The position numbers and the translations under genes are program-made. The notes below the pieces were generated by a model. That model worked only from the letters and a program-made list of their open reading frames with translations. It made no database searches and had not been told where the DNA came from. 64,000 bases of DNA. Origin: DATAOG01 sp963840925 (GTDB taxonomy: Bacteria; Pseudomonadota; Alphaproteobacteria; Geminicoccales; Geminicoccaceae). Location of the stretch: positions 124,001 through 188,000 of the forward strand of contig CAWJAY010000046.1 of NCBI GenBank assembly GCA_963840925.1. The letters are read 5' to 3'. The stretch's first letter is position 1; each line of letters begins with the position of its first letter. This document shows positions 30,568 to 40,231 of the stretch, in pieces.

Positions 30568-31128
30568 TCAGTCGTGCCGGACCGGCAGTTGATGGATGTG
30601 CACGTCGTGCGCGGAGTGTCGGGTGAGGATCGCGACCGCGCGGCGCTCGGTCTCCGGATCCGGCGTCCGGACCCAAAGCAGCAGGCCGCCGTGCTCGAGC
30701 TGCTCCTGCAGCCGGGTGGCGTGCTGCTTGTCCAGCCAGCGGGTCAGCACGGTGCCGATCAGCGCGCCGGCGATCGCGGTGCCGGTAACCGCCGCCGCGA
30801 CCACGCCTTCCGAGGCGACCACGGTGCCGGCCGCGGCCACGGTCGGAAGGTAGGTCAGCGTGCCGATGATCACATCGTCGCTCTCGCCGATCGAGGCCCG
30901 CGTCCGATAGGCGATCCGCGGCGCGTCCGGCTCGTCCTCCAGCTCCTCGACCCGCTCGTAGCGATGGCCAAGCTTGCGGCTGACCGCGTCGTCGCTCGCC
31001 AGGAGGCTGACATCGGCCTTGCTGAAGCCGGCCGCGAGCAGATCCTCGACCGCGGCGTCGAGCGCGCTGACCTCATCGAAGACCGCGACGGCCTCGCGGA
31101 CCGTCGTCCCGCTGGGCTCTCCAGACAT
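30568..31128 (-). CDS. Putative stress-type protein with glycine/alanine-rich membrane segment
   Basis: A 186-residue protein. Its N-terminal third (AVAVFDEVSALDAAVEDLLA AGF-) resembles the general stress protein 17M/YflT domain, in which a fold senses 'gaps' between two strands. A Gly/Ala/Val-rich stretch (TVVASEGVVAAAVTGTAIAGALIGTVL) then probably inserts in the membrane. The C-terminus is again a small soluble module. MSGEPS at 31128 is preferred, with AGGTGA upstream, over longer frames that start in low-complexity sequence. Similar proteins are widespread in alphaproteobacteria without known function. Confidence 0.7.
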   Translation of the reverse strand: MSGEPSGTTVREAVAVFDEVSALDAAVEDLLAAGFSKADVSLLASDDAVSRKLGHRYERVEELEDEPDAPRIAYRTRASIGESDDVIIGTLTYLPTVAAAGTVVASEGVVAAAVTGTAIAGALIGTVLTRWLDKQHATRLQEQLEHGGLLLWVRTPDPETERRAVAILTRHSAHDVHIHQLPVRHD

Positions 31129-31222
31129 GTCGCTCACCTGCTCAATCTGATCATCCCCATCGCGTCGGCGGCCGCCCCCGTCAGTGACGATCGAGGACGG
31201 CGGCGCTCGCCAGGAGCCATGG

Positions 31223-33811
31223 TTACGCGTGCATGCCGGGCCTGTCGATTGCCAAGTCGAGGAGCAGCGAGCCGCGGGCGGCGCGCTCGATGAACGCCCG
31301 GGCCTCACCGACCGGCATCGGCCGGCAGAACAGGTAGCCCTGGACCTCGTCGCAGCCGTCGGAGGTCAGCCGGGCGAGCTGGCCCTGCCGCTCGACACCC
31401 TCGGCGCAGGTCTCGATGCCGAGCCCGCTACCGAGCGCGACCACCGCCTTGATGATCGCCTCGGCATCGCGGTTCTGGTCGAGATCGCGCACGAACGACC
31501 GATCGATCTTGATCTTGTCGAACGGAAACGCCCGCAGGTGACCGAGGCACGAATGGCCGGTGCCGAAATCGTCGATCGTGATCCGCACCCCAAGTCCTTT
31601 GAGCTGCCGCAGCGTGAGCAGGGACTCCTGCGGCTCTTCGAGCAGGACCGATTCGGTGATCTCGAGCTCGAGCCGGTCCGGCGCCAGGCCCGAGCCGGCG
31701 AGCGCTGAGCTGACCGCGCCGACCAGATCGGCGTGCCGGAACTGCACCGCCGACAGATTGACCGAGATGCGGATGCCCTGCCAGGCGACCGCCTGCGCGC
31801 AGGCGGTCTCGAGGACCCATTCGCCGATCGGCATGATCAGACCGCTCTGCTCGGCCACCTCGATGAAAGCGTGCGGCTCGACCAGGCCTCGCTCCGGGTG
31901 GCGCCAGCGCAGCAGCGCCTCGATCCCGGTGAGCCGGCCGTCGCGGACACTGATCAGCGGCTGGTAGTAGAGCTCGAGGCCGCCACTCTGCAACGCGCCC
32001 CGCAGATCGGCCTCGAGCGCCTTGCGCTCCTGCAGCCGGGCGTCCATGCCGACCTCGAAGAAGCGGGCGCGGTTGCCGCCTTCGGACTTGGCGCGGTAGA
32101 GCGCGATGTCGGCGTTCTGGAGCAGCAGCCCGGGCTCGTCGCCATCGGTTGGGACCAGCGCGACGCCGATGCTGGTCGTGACCAGGGCCTCCTGGCCGTC
32201 GAGCTCGAACGGCCGTGCCAGCTCGGCGAGCAGGCGGTCTGCCAGTCGCTGGACGTCGGCCACGTCCGCGACCCCGACCTGGAGGACTGCGAACTCGTCG
32301 CCGCTGAACCGGGCGACGGTGTCGATCTCGCGCACGCACGCGAACAGCCGGCTGGCGCAGCTCTTGATCAACCGATCGCCGGCCGGGTGGCCGAGGCGGT
32401 CGTTGACCTCCTTGAAGCGATCGAGGTCGAGGCAGAAGAGCGCCGCCATGCCCTGCCGGCGCCGGCAGTCGGCGAGCGCCTGCTGCAGCCGTTCCTGCAA
32501 CAGCAGGCGATTGGGCAGGCCGGTCAGCTGGTCGTGCCGGAACAGGTATTGAGCCTGGGTCTGGGCCTCGATCTCGGCGGTGATGTCGGTGGCGGCGCCG
32601 CGATAGCCGCAGAACTTGCCGTGGGCGTCGAACATCGGCTTGCCGGCGACCCGCAGCGTGTGGGCCCGCTCGGCGAGCTTGTCCAGGCGGCAGAACAGCC
32701 GGCGAAACGGCTGCCGGGCCTCCAGGTCGGCCAGATGGCGCTGCCAGCGCTCGCGGTCCTCGGTCGGATGCAACAGCTCGGTCAGCCGGCGGCCCAAGAT
32801 CGTGCGCGGGCTGATCCCGGTCAAGGTTGCGAACCGGTCCGAGACGTACTCGACCCGGAGCTCGGCGTCGGTCTCCCAGAGCCAGTCGGAGCTGGCCTCG
32901 GCGATGTCGCGGAAGCGGGCCTCGCCGCGGCGGATCGCGGCCGCGGCTCGGCGGATGTTGCGCAGCGCGGTGCCGGCGAAGCCGAGGAAGACCATCAGCG
33001 CCGCGAGCAGGGCGGGCGTCAGCCAGACCATCAGCCTGCGGCCGGGTCGCTGCGGCAGCCAGGTGACGGTCGCGAGCTCGCGGCCGCTGGGCGAGATCAG
33101 CGGGATCCAGGCCACCGACCGGCTCGCCGACGGCTCGCCGATGCGCACCTGCTGCAGGCTGAAGTCGGCCTCGATCTGCTGCACGAAGTCGCGATCGAGG
33201 CGTTTGGCGAACACCAGCACGGAGCGTCGCCCCGGCGGCAGCTGCAGATCCGAGCCCGCCTGCGGCACAAGCGGGCTGACCGCCGCGACCACGATGTCGT
33301 CACCGCCCTTGAGCAGGCCCACGGCGGGCTTGGGCGCCTGGTCGGGTGCGGCGGTGAGCGCGCGGGCGCCCGCGACCAGCCGTCCGAGCCCGGCGCCGAG
33401 CACGGCGAAGGCATCCGCATCGGAGCGGCCACCGTCGATCTGGCTGTAGACCGTGCGGTCCTCGCCATCGATCGCGAACGAATATTCGAAGCCGAAGGTC
33501 TCGTAGATGTAGGCGCCGACATTGCCGTCGGCCCACTCCGGATCGAGGCGGAGCTCCAGATGCCGGACCGCCTCGTCCCAATAGGCATAGTCCCGGACCG
33601 TGAGCGACGTGTGGCGGCGCACCGTGGCGATCGCATGCTCGATCAGCTGCTGCTCGTGCTGGTGAGCGAGCTCGTCCTGGCTGACGCTCGCGAACCCGAG
33701 CGCGCCGCCGAGCAGCCCGAGCGCCGCGACCACCAGGGTCGCGATCGGCACCAGGATGCGCGCATCGGTCTGGTCCGGGGTCGGGTCGGCGTTCGGTCGC
33801 TTGGTGACCAT
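31223..33811 (-). CDS. Membrane c-di-GMP protein: CHASE4-PAS-GGDEF-EAL
   Basis: An 862-residue signalling protein. Membrane helix 1 (about 20-42) and helix 2 (about 262-285) enclose a periplasmic CHASE4 domain with the DYAYWDEAV motif. A PAS/PAC pair follows (SSDWLWETDAELRVEYVS). The GGDEF domain has RFSGDEF with an intact inhibitory site REID five residues before it, so it can be an active diguanylate cyclase under product control. The EAL domain keeps EALLRWRH, DDFGTG, KIKIDRSF and AEGVE, and so should hydrolyse c-di-GMP. Net activity cannot be told. It is a single gene, divergent from the PLP enzyme gene. Confidence 0.93.
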   Translation of the reverse strand: MVTKRPNADPTPDQTDARILVPIATLVVAALGLLGGALGFASVSQDELAHQHEQQLIEHAIATVRRHTSLTVRDYAYWDEAVRHLELRLDPEWADGNVGAYIYETFGFEYSFAIDGEDRTVYSQIDGGRSDADAFAVLGAGLGRLVAGARALTAAPDQAPKPAVGLLKGGDDIVVAAVSPLVPQAGSDLQLPPGRRSVLVFAKRLDRDFVQQIEADFSLQQVRIGEPSASRSVAWIPLISPSGRELATVTWLPQRPGRRLMVWLTPALLAALMVFLGFAGTALRNIRRAAAAIRRGEARFRDIAEASSDWLWETDAELRVEYVSDRFATLTGISPRTILGRRLTELLHPTEDRERWQRHLADLEARQPFRRLFCRLDKLAERAHTLRVAGKPMFDAHGKFCGYRGAATDITAEIEAQTQAQYLFRHDQLTGLPNRLLLQERLQQALADCRRRQGMAALFCLDLDRFKEVNDRLGHPAGDRLIKSCASRLFACVREIDTVARFSGDEFAVLQVGVADVADVQRLADRLLAELARPFELDGQEALVTTSIGVALVPTDGDEPGLLLQNADIALYRAKSEGGNRARFFEVGMDARLQERKALEADLRGALQSGGLELYYQPLISVRDGRLTGIEALLRWRHPERGLVEPHAFIEVAEQSGLIMPIGEWVLETACAQAVAWQGIRISVNLSAVQFRHADLVGAVSSALAGSGLAPDRLELEITESVLLEEPQESLLTLRQLKGLGVRITIDDFGTGHSCLGHLRAFPFDKIKIDRSFVRDLDQNRDAEAIIKAVVALGSGLGIETCAEGVERQGQLARLTSDGCDEVQGYLFCRPMPVGEARAFIERAARGSLLLDLAIDRPGMHA

Positions 33812-33955
33812 CGATCCGGTTGCTGCAGATCAGAGGCGATCGCGACCCACTATCCGTCGAATCGGTATCTCTTATGTTAAGCCTGACGACCGGTTTACCC
33901 CGCCAAGCCAGCGGTCAGCCGCCAGCCGGAACCCCAGGCAAAGGCCAGCCCCGCG

Positions 33956-34960
33956 ATGCACCTTGCCCGCTTTCCCCGCGTCCGCTTCGCGCACCTTGCG
34001 ACGGCGCTCGAGCCGATGCCCAACCTCAGCCGGCGGCTCGGGGGGCCGCGCCTCTACGTCAAGCGCGACGACTGCACCGGGCTTGCGACCGGCGGCAACA
34101 AGACCCGCAAGCTCGAGTTCCTGCTCGGCGACGCGCTCGAGCGGGGCGCCGATACGCTAATCACCCACGGCGCCGTGCAGTCCAATCACGTTCGCCAGAC
34201 CGCAGCCGCGGCCTGCCGGTACGGGCTGCGGTGCGAGGCGCTGCTCGAGCGACGCGTGCCGGGGCGCAAACCCGCCTACGAGACGACCGGCAACGTCATG
34301 CTCGACCGGCTGTTCCGGGCGCGGCTGCGCTGGGTCGCGGCCGACACCGACATGGACGCGGCCTGCGCCGAGGTTGCCCAGGAGGTGCGCGCGCAGGGCC
34401 GCCGGCCGTACGTCATCCCGGGCGGCGGCTCGAACGCGGTCGGCGCGCTCGGCTACGTCAACGCCGCGCTCGAGTTGCTGCAGCAGGCGAACGATCGGGG
34501 CCTCCGGATCGATCTTGTGGTGGTCGCCACCGGAAGCACCGGGACCCAGGCGGGCCTGGTCGCCGGGCTCGAGGGCGCCAACGCCGGGATCGACGTGCTC
34601 GGCATCTGCGTCCGCCGGCCGGCGGAGGTGCAGGTCGAGGCGGTGTGGCGGACCGCGAGCGCGACCGCCGAGCACCTCGGCCTCCAGACGGGCATCGACC
34701 GGGCGCGGGTGATGGCGAACGGCGCCTACGTCGGCCAGGGCTACGGCATGCCCACGGCCGGCACGCTCGAGGCGATCCGGCTCGCGGCTGAAACCGAAGG
34801 TTTGCTGCTCGACCCGGTCTATACCGGCAAAGCGATGGCCGGCCTGATCGACCTCTGCCGCAACGGCTTCTTCGACGCCGGCCAGAACGTGGTCTTCCTG
34901 CACACCGGCGGCGCGGCAGCGCTGTTCGCCTACGAGGAAGACCTTGCGGTGGCTCCGTGA
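33956..34960 (+). CDS. D-cysteine desulfhydrase / L-cysteate sulfo-lyase family PLP enzyme
   Basis: A 334-residue fold-type II PLP enzyme of the ACC deaminase/D-cysteine desulfhydrase family. The cofactor lysine is K49 in the motif TGGNKTRKLEF; the phosphate-binding loop is in ATGSTGTQAGL. The N-terminus MHLARFPRVRFAHLATALEP and the segment YVIPGGGSNAVGALGYV are shared by DcyD and by CuyA (L-cysteate to pyruvate, sulfite and ammonia). I cannot separate the two by eye. A TauE/SafE exporter in the same window would suit sulfite release by CuyA, but it is 30 kb away. Confidence 0.88.
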   Translation: MHLARFPRVRFAHLATALEPMPNLSRRLGGPRLYVKRDDCTGLATGGNKTRKLEFLLGDALERGADTLITHGAVQSNHVRQTAAAACRYGLRCEALLERRVPGRKPAYETTGNVMLDRLFRARLRWVAADTDMDAACAEVAQEVRAQGRRPYVIPGGGSNAVGALGYVNAALELLQQANDRGLRIDLVVVATGSTGTQAGLVAGLEGANAGIDVLGICVRRPAEVQVEAVWRTASATAEHLGLQTGIDRARVMANGAYVGQGYGMPTAGTLEAIRLAAETEGLLLDPVYTGKAMAGLIDLCRNGFFDAGQNVVFLHTGGAAALFAYEEDLAVAP

Positions 34961-35084
34961 GGCAGGTGTCGGCCTTGCCGGGCGGCGCGTTAGCACGACT
35001 TCAAGATCATTCGCGTAAGGTTTAACCTCGACCTGCAGCCGAAGCTCGGGGCTCCGCCCCCGCGGCAAGGGCGGGAGAGAGGCC

Positions 35085-36737
35085 ATGGACGCGCGACCGA
35101 TCAGCTTCGCGACCCACGAGGTCCTGAACCAGCCGCCGCCGCTCGAGGACTATAACCTGTTCGAGCAGGACGCAGCCTTGCGCGAGGCGGTGGCGCGCGA
35201 GGGCGGCGCCTGGGGCCAGGCCCGGCTCGCAAGGTTCGGCGGCTGGCTCGGCCAGGCGTCGACGATCCGCCTGGGCGCGCAGGCGAACCAGAACCCGCCC
35301 GCGCTGCACAGCCACGACCGCTTCGGCCACCGGATCGACGAGGTCGCGTTCCATCCCGCCTGGCACGAGCTGATGGGGCGCGCGATCGCCGAGCAGGTCC
35401 ACGCCTTGCCCTGGGCCGACCCGCGCCCCGGCGCCCACGTCATCCGCGCCGCCTCGGCCTTCCTGCTCAACCAGGTCGAGAGCGGGGTCTGCTGCCCGCT
35501 CGCGATGACCTTCGCAGCGCTGCCGGCGCTGCGCAAGACGCCAGCCCTGGCCGAGGCCTGGGCGCCGAAGATCCTGGCGGCCGAGTATGATTCCTGCGAG
35601 AAACCGGTCGCGGACAAGCGCGGCGCCCTGGTCGGCATGGCGATGACCGAGAAGCAGGGCGGCTCGGACCTGCGTGCCACCAGCACGAAAGCCGAGCCGA
35701 CTGGCGATGGCGGCTTCCTGCTGATCGGCCACAAGTGGTTCTGCTCGGCGCCGATGTCGGATGCCTTTCTGACGCTCGCGCAGACCGAAGCGGGTCTCAG
35801 CTGCTTCCTGGTGCCACGCTGGCGCGCGGACGGCACGCGCAACGCGATCCGCCTGCAGCGCCTCAAGGACAAGCTCGGCAATCGCGCCAACGCCTCGGCC
35901 GAGATCGAGTACGCCGGCGCGCTCGCGCATCCGGTCGGCGATCCGGGTCATGGCGTGCGCACGATCATCAAGATGGTCCACCACACCCGGCTGGATGCCG
36001 CGATCAGCTCGGCCGCGCTGATGCGCCAGGCGGTCGCGCAGGCGCTGCACCATGCCGCCCACCGCAGCGCCTTCCAGAAGCGGCTGCTTGACCAGCCGCT
36101 GATGCGCAGCGTGCTGGCCGACCTCGCCCTCGAGGCTGAGGCGGCGCTGGTCATGGCAATGCGGCTGGCGCGCGCGTTCGATGCCGCCGCGAGCGACCCG
36201 GCGGTGGCGAGCTTCACCCGCCTCGCGACCGCGGTCACCAAGTTCTGGATCTGCAAGCGGGCGCCGGCGATGATCGCCGAAGCGCTGGAATGCCTGGGCG
36301 GCAACGGCTACGTCGAGACCTCGATTATGCCGCGGCTCTACCGGGAGGCGCCGGTCAATTCCGTCTGGGAGGGCTCGGGCAACGTCGTCTGCCTCGACGC
36401 GCTGCGCACGCTGACGCGGGACCCGGGCGCCCTGGACGCGTTCCTTGGCGAGCTCGACCGGGCGCGCGGCGCCGACCTCAGGCTCGATGCCTGGCTGGTC
36501 CGGCTGAAGAACTGCCTGCGCGAGCCGGCCGAAGCGGAGGCGCAGGCGCGCCGGCTGGTCGAGCAGCTGGCGTTGGCGCTCCAGGGCGCGTTGCTGGTCC
36601 AGTATGCGCCGCCTGCGGTGGCCGATGCCTTCTGCGCTTCCCGCCTGGCCGATGGCGGCGGCCGGCAGTTCGGGACGCTGCCGCGCGGCCTTGAGCTGGC
36701 GGCGATCTGCGAGCGGGCGCGCCCCGATCTGGCCTGA
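35085..36737 (+). CDS. AidB-like acyl-CoA dehydrogenase
   Basis: A 550-residue FAD protein of the AidB branch of acyl-CoA dehydrogenases, linked in E. coli to the alkylation (adaptive) response. The diagnostic N-terminus HEVLNQPPPLEDYNLFEQD is present, as are MTEKQGGSDLRAT (flavin-binding), HKWFCSAPMSDAFL, MVHHTRLDAAIS, and the catalytic-region RLYREAPVNSVWEGSGNVV. Length equals AidB (about 540). GGGAGAGAGGCC precedes the ATG. No ada or alkB gene is nearby, so the DNA-repair link rests on family alone. Confidence 0.9.
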   Translation: MDARPISFATHEVLNQPPPLEDYNLFEQDAALREAVAREGGAWGQARLARFGGWLGQASTIRLGAQANQNPPALHSHDRFGHRIDEVAFHPAWHELMGRAIAEQVHALPWADPRPGAHVIRAASAFLLNQVESGVCCPLAMTFAALPALRKTPALAEAWAPKILAAEYDSCEKPVADKRGALVGMAMTEKQGGSDLRATSTKAEPTGDGGFLLIGHKWFCSAPMSDAFLTLAQTEAGLSCFLVPRWRADGTRNAIRLQRLKDKLGNRANASAEIEYAGALAHPVGDPGHGVRTIIKMVHHTRLDAAISSAALMRQAVAQALHHAAHRSAFQKRLLDQPLMRSVLADLALEAEAALVMAMRLARAFDAAASDPAVASFTRLATAVTKFWICKRAPAMIAEALECLGGNGYVETSIMPRLYREAPVNSVWEGSGNVVCLDALRTLTRDPGALDAFLGELDRARGADLRLDAWLVRLKNCLREPAEAEAQARRLVEQLALALQGALLVQYAPPAVADAFCASRLADGGGRQFGTLPRGLELAAICERARPDLA

Positions 36738-36749
36738 CGCCGCTTGCGC

Positions 36750-38760
36750 CTAAGCTGCGGGTGATGCCTGGTAGGCGCTCACAGGTAGCTCTGCGCCGAC
36801 CGTGCCGCGGATGAAGGCGTCGAGCTCGGCCGTCTCGAGCGGCCGGCTGAACAGGAAGCCCTGGAGCTCGGCGCAGCCTTCCTGCCGCAGCCAGGCGCTC
36901 TGCTCGGCGGTCTCGACCCCCTCGGCGCAGACCTCCATGCCGAGCACGCGGCCGAGACCTAAGATCGCGTGGATCATCGCATCCGCCTGCTCGTCCCGGC
37001 CAAGCGTCTTGGTCGACGAGCGCGCGATCTTGATCCGGTCGAACTTCTGCAGGTAGCTCAGGCTCGACCAGCCGGTGCCAAAGTCGTCGATCGCGATCAT
37101 CACGCCCAGCTGCTTCAGCCGGTCGAGGACCTCGCAGGCGAGATGGGTATCGCCGAGCAGCGCGCTCTCGGTGATCTCGAGCTCGAGCCGCTCGGGCTCA
37201 AGTCCGGTCTGCTCGAGGGTCTGATGGACCAGGTTGACCAGGTCGCGATGGCGGAACTGCGCCGGCGACAGATTGACCGAGACGCGGATCTGCGGCCAGC
37301 TCGCCGCGCGCGCGCAGGCCTCGCGCAGGACCCAGGCGCCGAGCGGCGTGGTCAGGCCGATCGCCTCGGCGATCGGCAGAAAATCGCGCGGCTGGACCAG
37401 CCCCTGGGTCGGATGCCGCCAGCGCAGCAAGGCCTCGAGCCCGACCACGGCCTGGGTTTCGGTCGCGATCTGCGGCTGATAGTGGAGCTCGAACTGGCCG
37501 GCAGCGAAGCCGCGCCAGAGGTCGGCCTCGAAGGCGGTGCGCTCGCCCAGTTCGGCGCCCATGTCGGGCTCGTACCGGCAGCAGCTGTTGGGGCCATCGC
37601 CCTTGGCCCAGCGCAGCGCGATGTCGGCGTGCTTCAAAAGATCGTCGGCGCTCGCCCCGTCCTCGGGGATTAGCGCGATCCCGATGCCGGCGGTCATGGT
37701 CAAGGTCCGGCCGTCGATCTCGAACGGCTCGGCGAGGCTGCTGAGCAGCTGCCGGCCGAGCGCCTCGGCGCTGGCGGCTTCGAGGCGCTGGCCCAGGATC
37801 GCGAACTCGTCACCGCCGATCCGGGCGATCAGGTCCGCCTGACCGACACCGGCGCGCAGCCGGTCGCTGTAGCCCCGGATCAGCTGATCGCCGATGCGGG
37901 GGCCCAGCGTGTCGTTGATCTCGCTGAACCGGTCCAGGTTGAGGCACAGCAGCGCCGCCGGCTCGCCGAGGCGCGCGCGCCAGCGCCTGGGTCAGGCGTT
38001 CGTGCAGCTCGCCGCGATGGGCGAGGCCGGTCATCGGATCGTGGGCGGCCAGATGCCGGACCTGGGCTTCCGCGACCGCGGCGCGGGTCACGTCGGTGCC
38101 GATGCCGCGAAACCCCGCCAGCCCGCCGGCGCGGTCGTGCACCGGCCAGCCGCTGATCTGCAGATGGCGCTCCTGGCCGTCCGGATCGGCGATCCGGAAC
38201 TCGAAGTCCTGGAAGGCGCGGCCGCGGACCAGATCGGCCCGGTGGCGCACCCAGGCGTCGTCATCGATCAGCGGGCCGCCCGGACGCCAGGGCGCCCGCG
38301 CCTTCGCGAGCTCGATCAGGACCGCCGGCGCCCGTTCCGATACGATCGTCAGGTGCTGGTCGGCATCGATCTCCCAGGCCCATTCCGACGAGCCTTCGGC
38401 TGGGCCGTCCGGCGCGGCGGGCGCGACCAGGTCCGCGCTCGGCGCGATGCCCTCGGCCAGCCGGTCCTCGGCCGCGCGCCGGCGGAGCACCTCGGCGCCG
38501 AGCTCGCGCATGCGCCGGATCGCGATGATGCCAAACGCGATCGACATGACCACCGGCATGACCCAGAGTTCGCCCAGCAGCCAGGAGTGCGGATGGGTCG
38601 ACCAGCGGGCGAGCAGGCCCGCGATGTCGGCAAAGGCAGCGATCGCCGCCGTGCCGGCGATCAGCATCAGCACGGTCAGGAATTCGCTGCGCGCCGCCGG
38701 GCTGCCGAACAGCCGGAGCGCGCGCGGGCTGAGTTCGGGCCGCTGCCGAGATCCGTCCAT
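36750..38760 (-). CDS. Membrane GGDEF-EAL protein with a degenerate EAL motif, frameshifted once
   Basis: About 670 residues. Two membrane helices (near residues 38-60 and 78-98), a PAS-like segment (SEWAWEIDADQHLTIVSE), GGDEF and EAL. The GGDEF motif is intact (ARIGGDEFAI) but the RxxD inhibitory site is missing (GQAD). The EAL domain keeps EALLRWRH, EITES, DDFGTG and AEGVE. However, the usual KxDxxF is IKIARSST, lacking the conserved Asp and Phe, so phosphodiesterase activity may be lost. The frame slips near 37970 at a GCGCGC run. The start at 38760 gives the shortest leader before the first helix. Confidence 0.88.
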
Positions 38761-38921
38761 GACCAGGTGCCGTGCCGAGAGGGGCTCCAAACGACGAAGT
38801 GTCCGCACTGCCGCTTAACAAAGCCTGTACGGCCGGCCGGGGGCGGCGAGATCGTGTTCGATTTTCTTTTCATCTGACCTGTTGGATTAATCTCATAATC
38901 CCGTGCTGTAGACGGAAATAA

Positions 38922-39590
38922 CTACTCCAAGGCGAGGCGGATGGCGGCGGCGGAGGCGAGCGGGGCCAGCGCGAGCGCGCCGAGCAGCAGCGCGGCCAGG
39001 ATCAACAGCTGCGGGCGGCCGGACAGGCCGGTGATCTCGCCCTCGACCGCGCTGACCCCGAAGATCAGCACCGGGATGTAGAGCGGCAGCACCAGCAGCG
39101 CCAGAAGGACGGTCCCGCGCCGGGCGCCGATCAGCAATGCGGCGCCTATGCTGCCGACCAGCGTCAGGGTCGGCGAGCCGAGCAGCAGCGCCAGCGCGAG
39201 TGTGCCGTGGACCTCTGTTGGCAGCTGCATCAGCAGCGCGAGCAGCGGCGAGGCCAGCGCCAGCACGAGGCCGCTGGCCAGCCAGTGAGCGAGGCATTTG
39301 GCGAGTACCACCAGCTCGAGCGGCAGGACCCCCTGCGCCAGCAGCTCGAGCGAGCCGTCCTCGGCGTCGGCGTGGTAGAGCCGCTCGAGGCTGAGCATGA
39401 CCGCGAGCAGCGCCAGCACCCAGATCACCCCGACCCCGATCCGGGCCAGGATTTCGGGCGCCGGTCCGACCCCGAATGGGAACAGCGCGAGTGCGAGCAC
39501 GAAGAACAGCAGCGGCTGCAAGCTGTCGGCGCCGCGCCGCAGGCCGAGCCGCAGATCGCGCCGGACCAGCGCGGCAAATGCCCGGATCAC
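38922..39590 (-). CDS. ccmB: Haem exporter membrane protein CcmB
   Basis: A 222-residue, six-helix subunit of the CcmABCD complex, which supports haem delivery to CcmE in cytochrome c maturation. The N-terminus FAALVRRDLRLGLRRGADSL and the segments SLERLYHADAEDGSLELLAQ and GVLPLELVVLAKCLAHWL are typical. Its ATG overlaps the ccmA stop by four bases. The gene ends the long minus-strand string; no ccmC follows. Confidence 0.94.
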   Translation of the reverse strand: MIRAFAALVRRDLRLGLRRGADSLQPLLFFVLALALFPFGVGPAPEILARIGVGVIWVLALLAVMLSLERLYHADAEDGSLELLAQGVLPLELVVLAKCLAHWLASGLVLALASPLLALLMQLPTEVHGTLALALLLGSPTLTLVGSIGAALLIGARRGTVLLALLVLPLYIPVLIFGVSAVEGEITGLSGRPQLLILAALLLGALALAPLASAAAIRLALE

Positions 39591-40207
39591 GGCTCGAGCT
39601 CGAGGATCAGCGCGTCCTCGACCGCGACATCGCCGTGGGTCGCGAGCACGGCCAGGCCGCCCGCAACGCGATGCGCGGCCAACGCCCGCTCGAGCCGGGC
39701 GCGGTTGGCCGCATCCAGGCCGACGCCGGGCTCGTCCAGCAGCCAGAGCGGTCGCGCGCCGGCGAGCAGGCGCGCCAGCGCCAAGCGCCGCCGCTGCCCG
39801 GCCGAGAGGTAGCGGGCCGGGACCTCGGCCAGGGCCTCGAGGTCGAAGCCCGCGAGTGCCGTCGCGAGCCCGCCCGCGGCGCTACCGCCGAGCGCCACCG
39901 CGAACGCCAGATTCTCGCGCACGGTCAGCAGGCTCTTCACGGCGTCGGCGTGGCCGACATAGTGCGTGCGTGCGCGATGGGCCGCGAGATCGTCTGCGAT
40001 CGCCGCCCCGGCCCAGGCGAGGCGGCCGCCGGCCGGGGGCAGGAAACCCGCGAGCAGGCGCAAGAGGCTCGACTTGCCGCTGCCGTTCGGGCCGCGCAGC
40101 ACCAGCACGTCACGCTGCGCGAGCGCGAACGACAGCCCGGCGAACACCTGCCGGCCGCCGCGCACGCAGATCAACTGATCGGCGGTCAGGAGAGCGGCGG
40201 TCGGCAT
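39587..40207 (-). CDS. ccmA: Haem exporter ATP-binding protein CcmA
   Basis: A 206-residue ABC ATPase. Walker A is LRGPNGSGKSSLLRLLAGFL, the Q-loop region is THYVGHADAVKSLLTVRENL (CcmA-typical), the signature is YLSAGQRRRLALARLL, and Walker B is LWLLDEPGVGLD. ATP hydrolysis releases holo-CcmE from CcmC. It overlaps ccmB by four bases and starts 25 bases after the PaaK-like gene. Confidence 0.95.
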   Translation of the reverse strand: MPTAALLTADQLICVRGGRQVFAGLSFALAQRDVLVLRGPNGSGKSSLLRLLAGFLPPAGGRLAWAGAAIADDLAAHRARTHYVGHADAVKSLLTVRENLAFAVALGGSAAGGLATALAGFDLEALAEVPARYLSAGQRRRLALARLLAGARPLWLLDEPGVGLDAANRARLERALAAHRVAGGLAVLATHGDVAVEDALILELEP

Positions 40208-40231
40208 GGCGCTCGTCGCCAGCGGCGGCGC

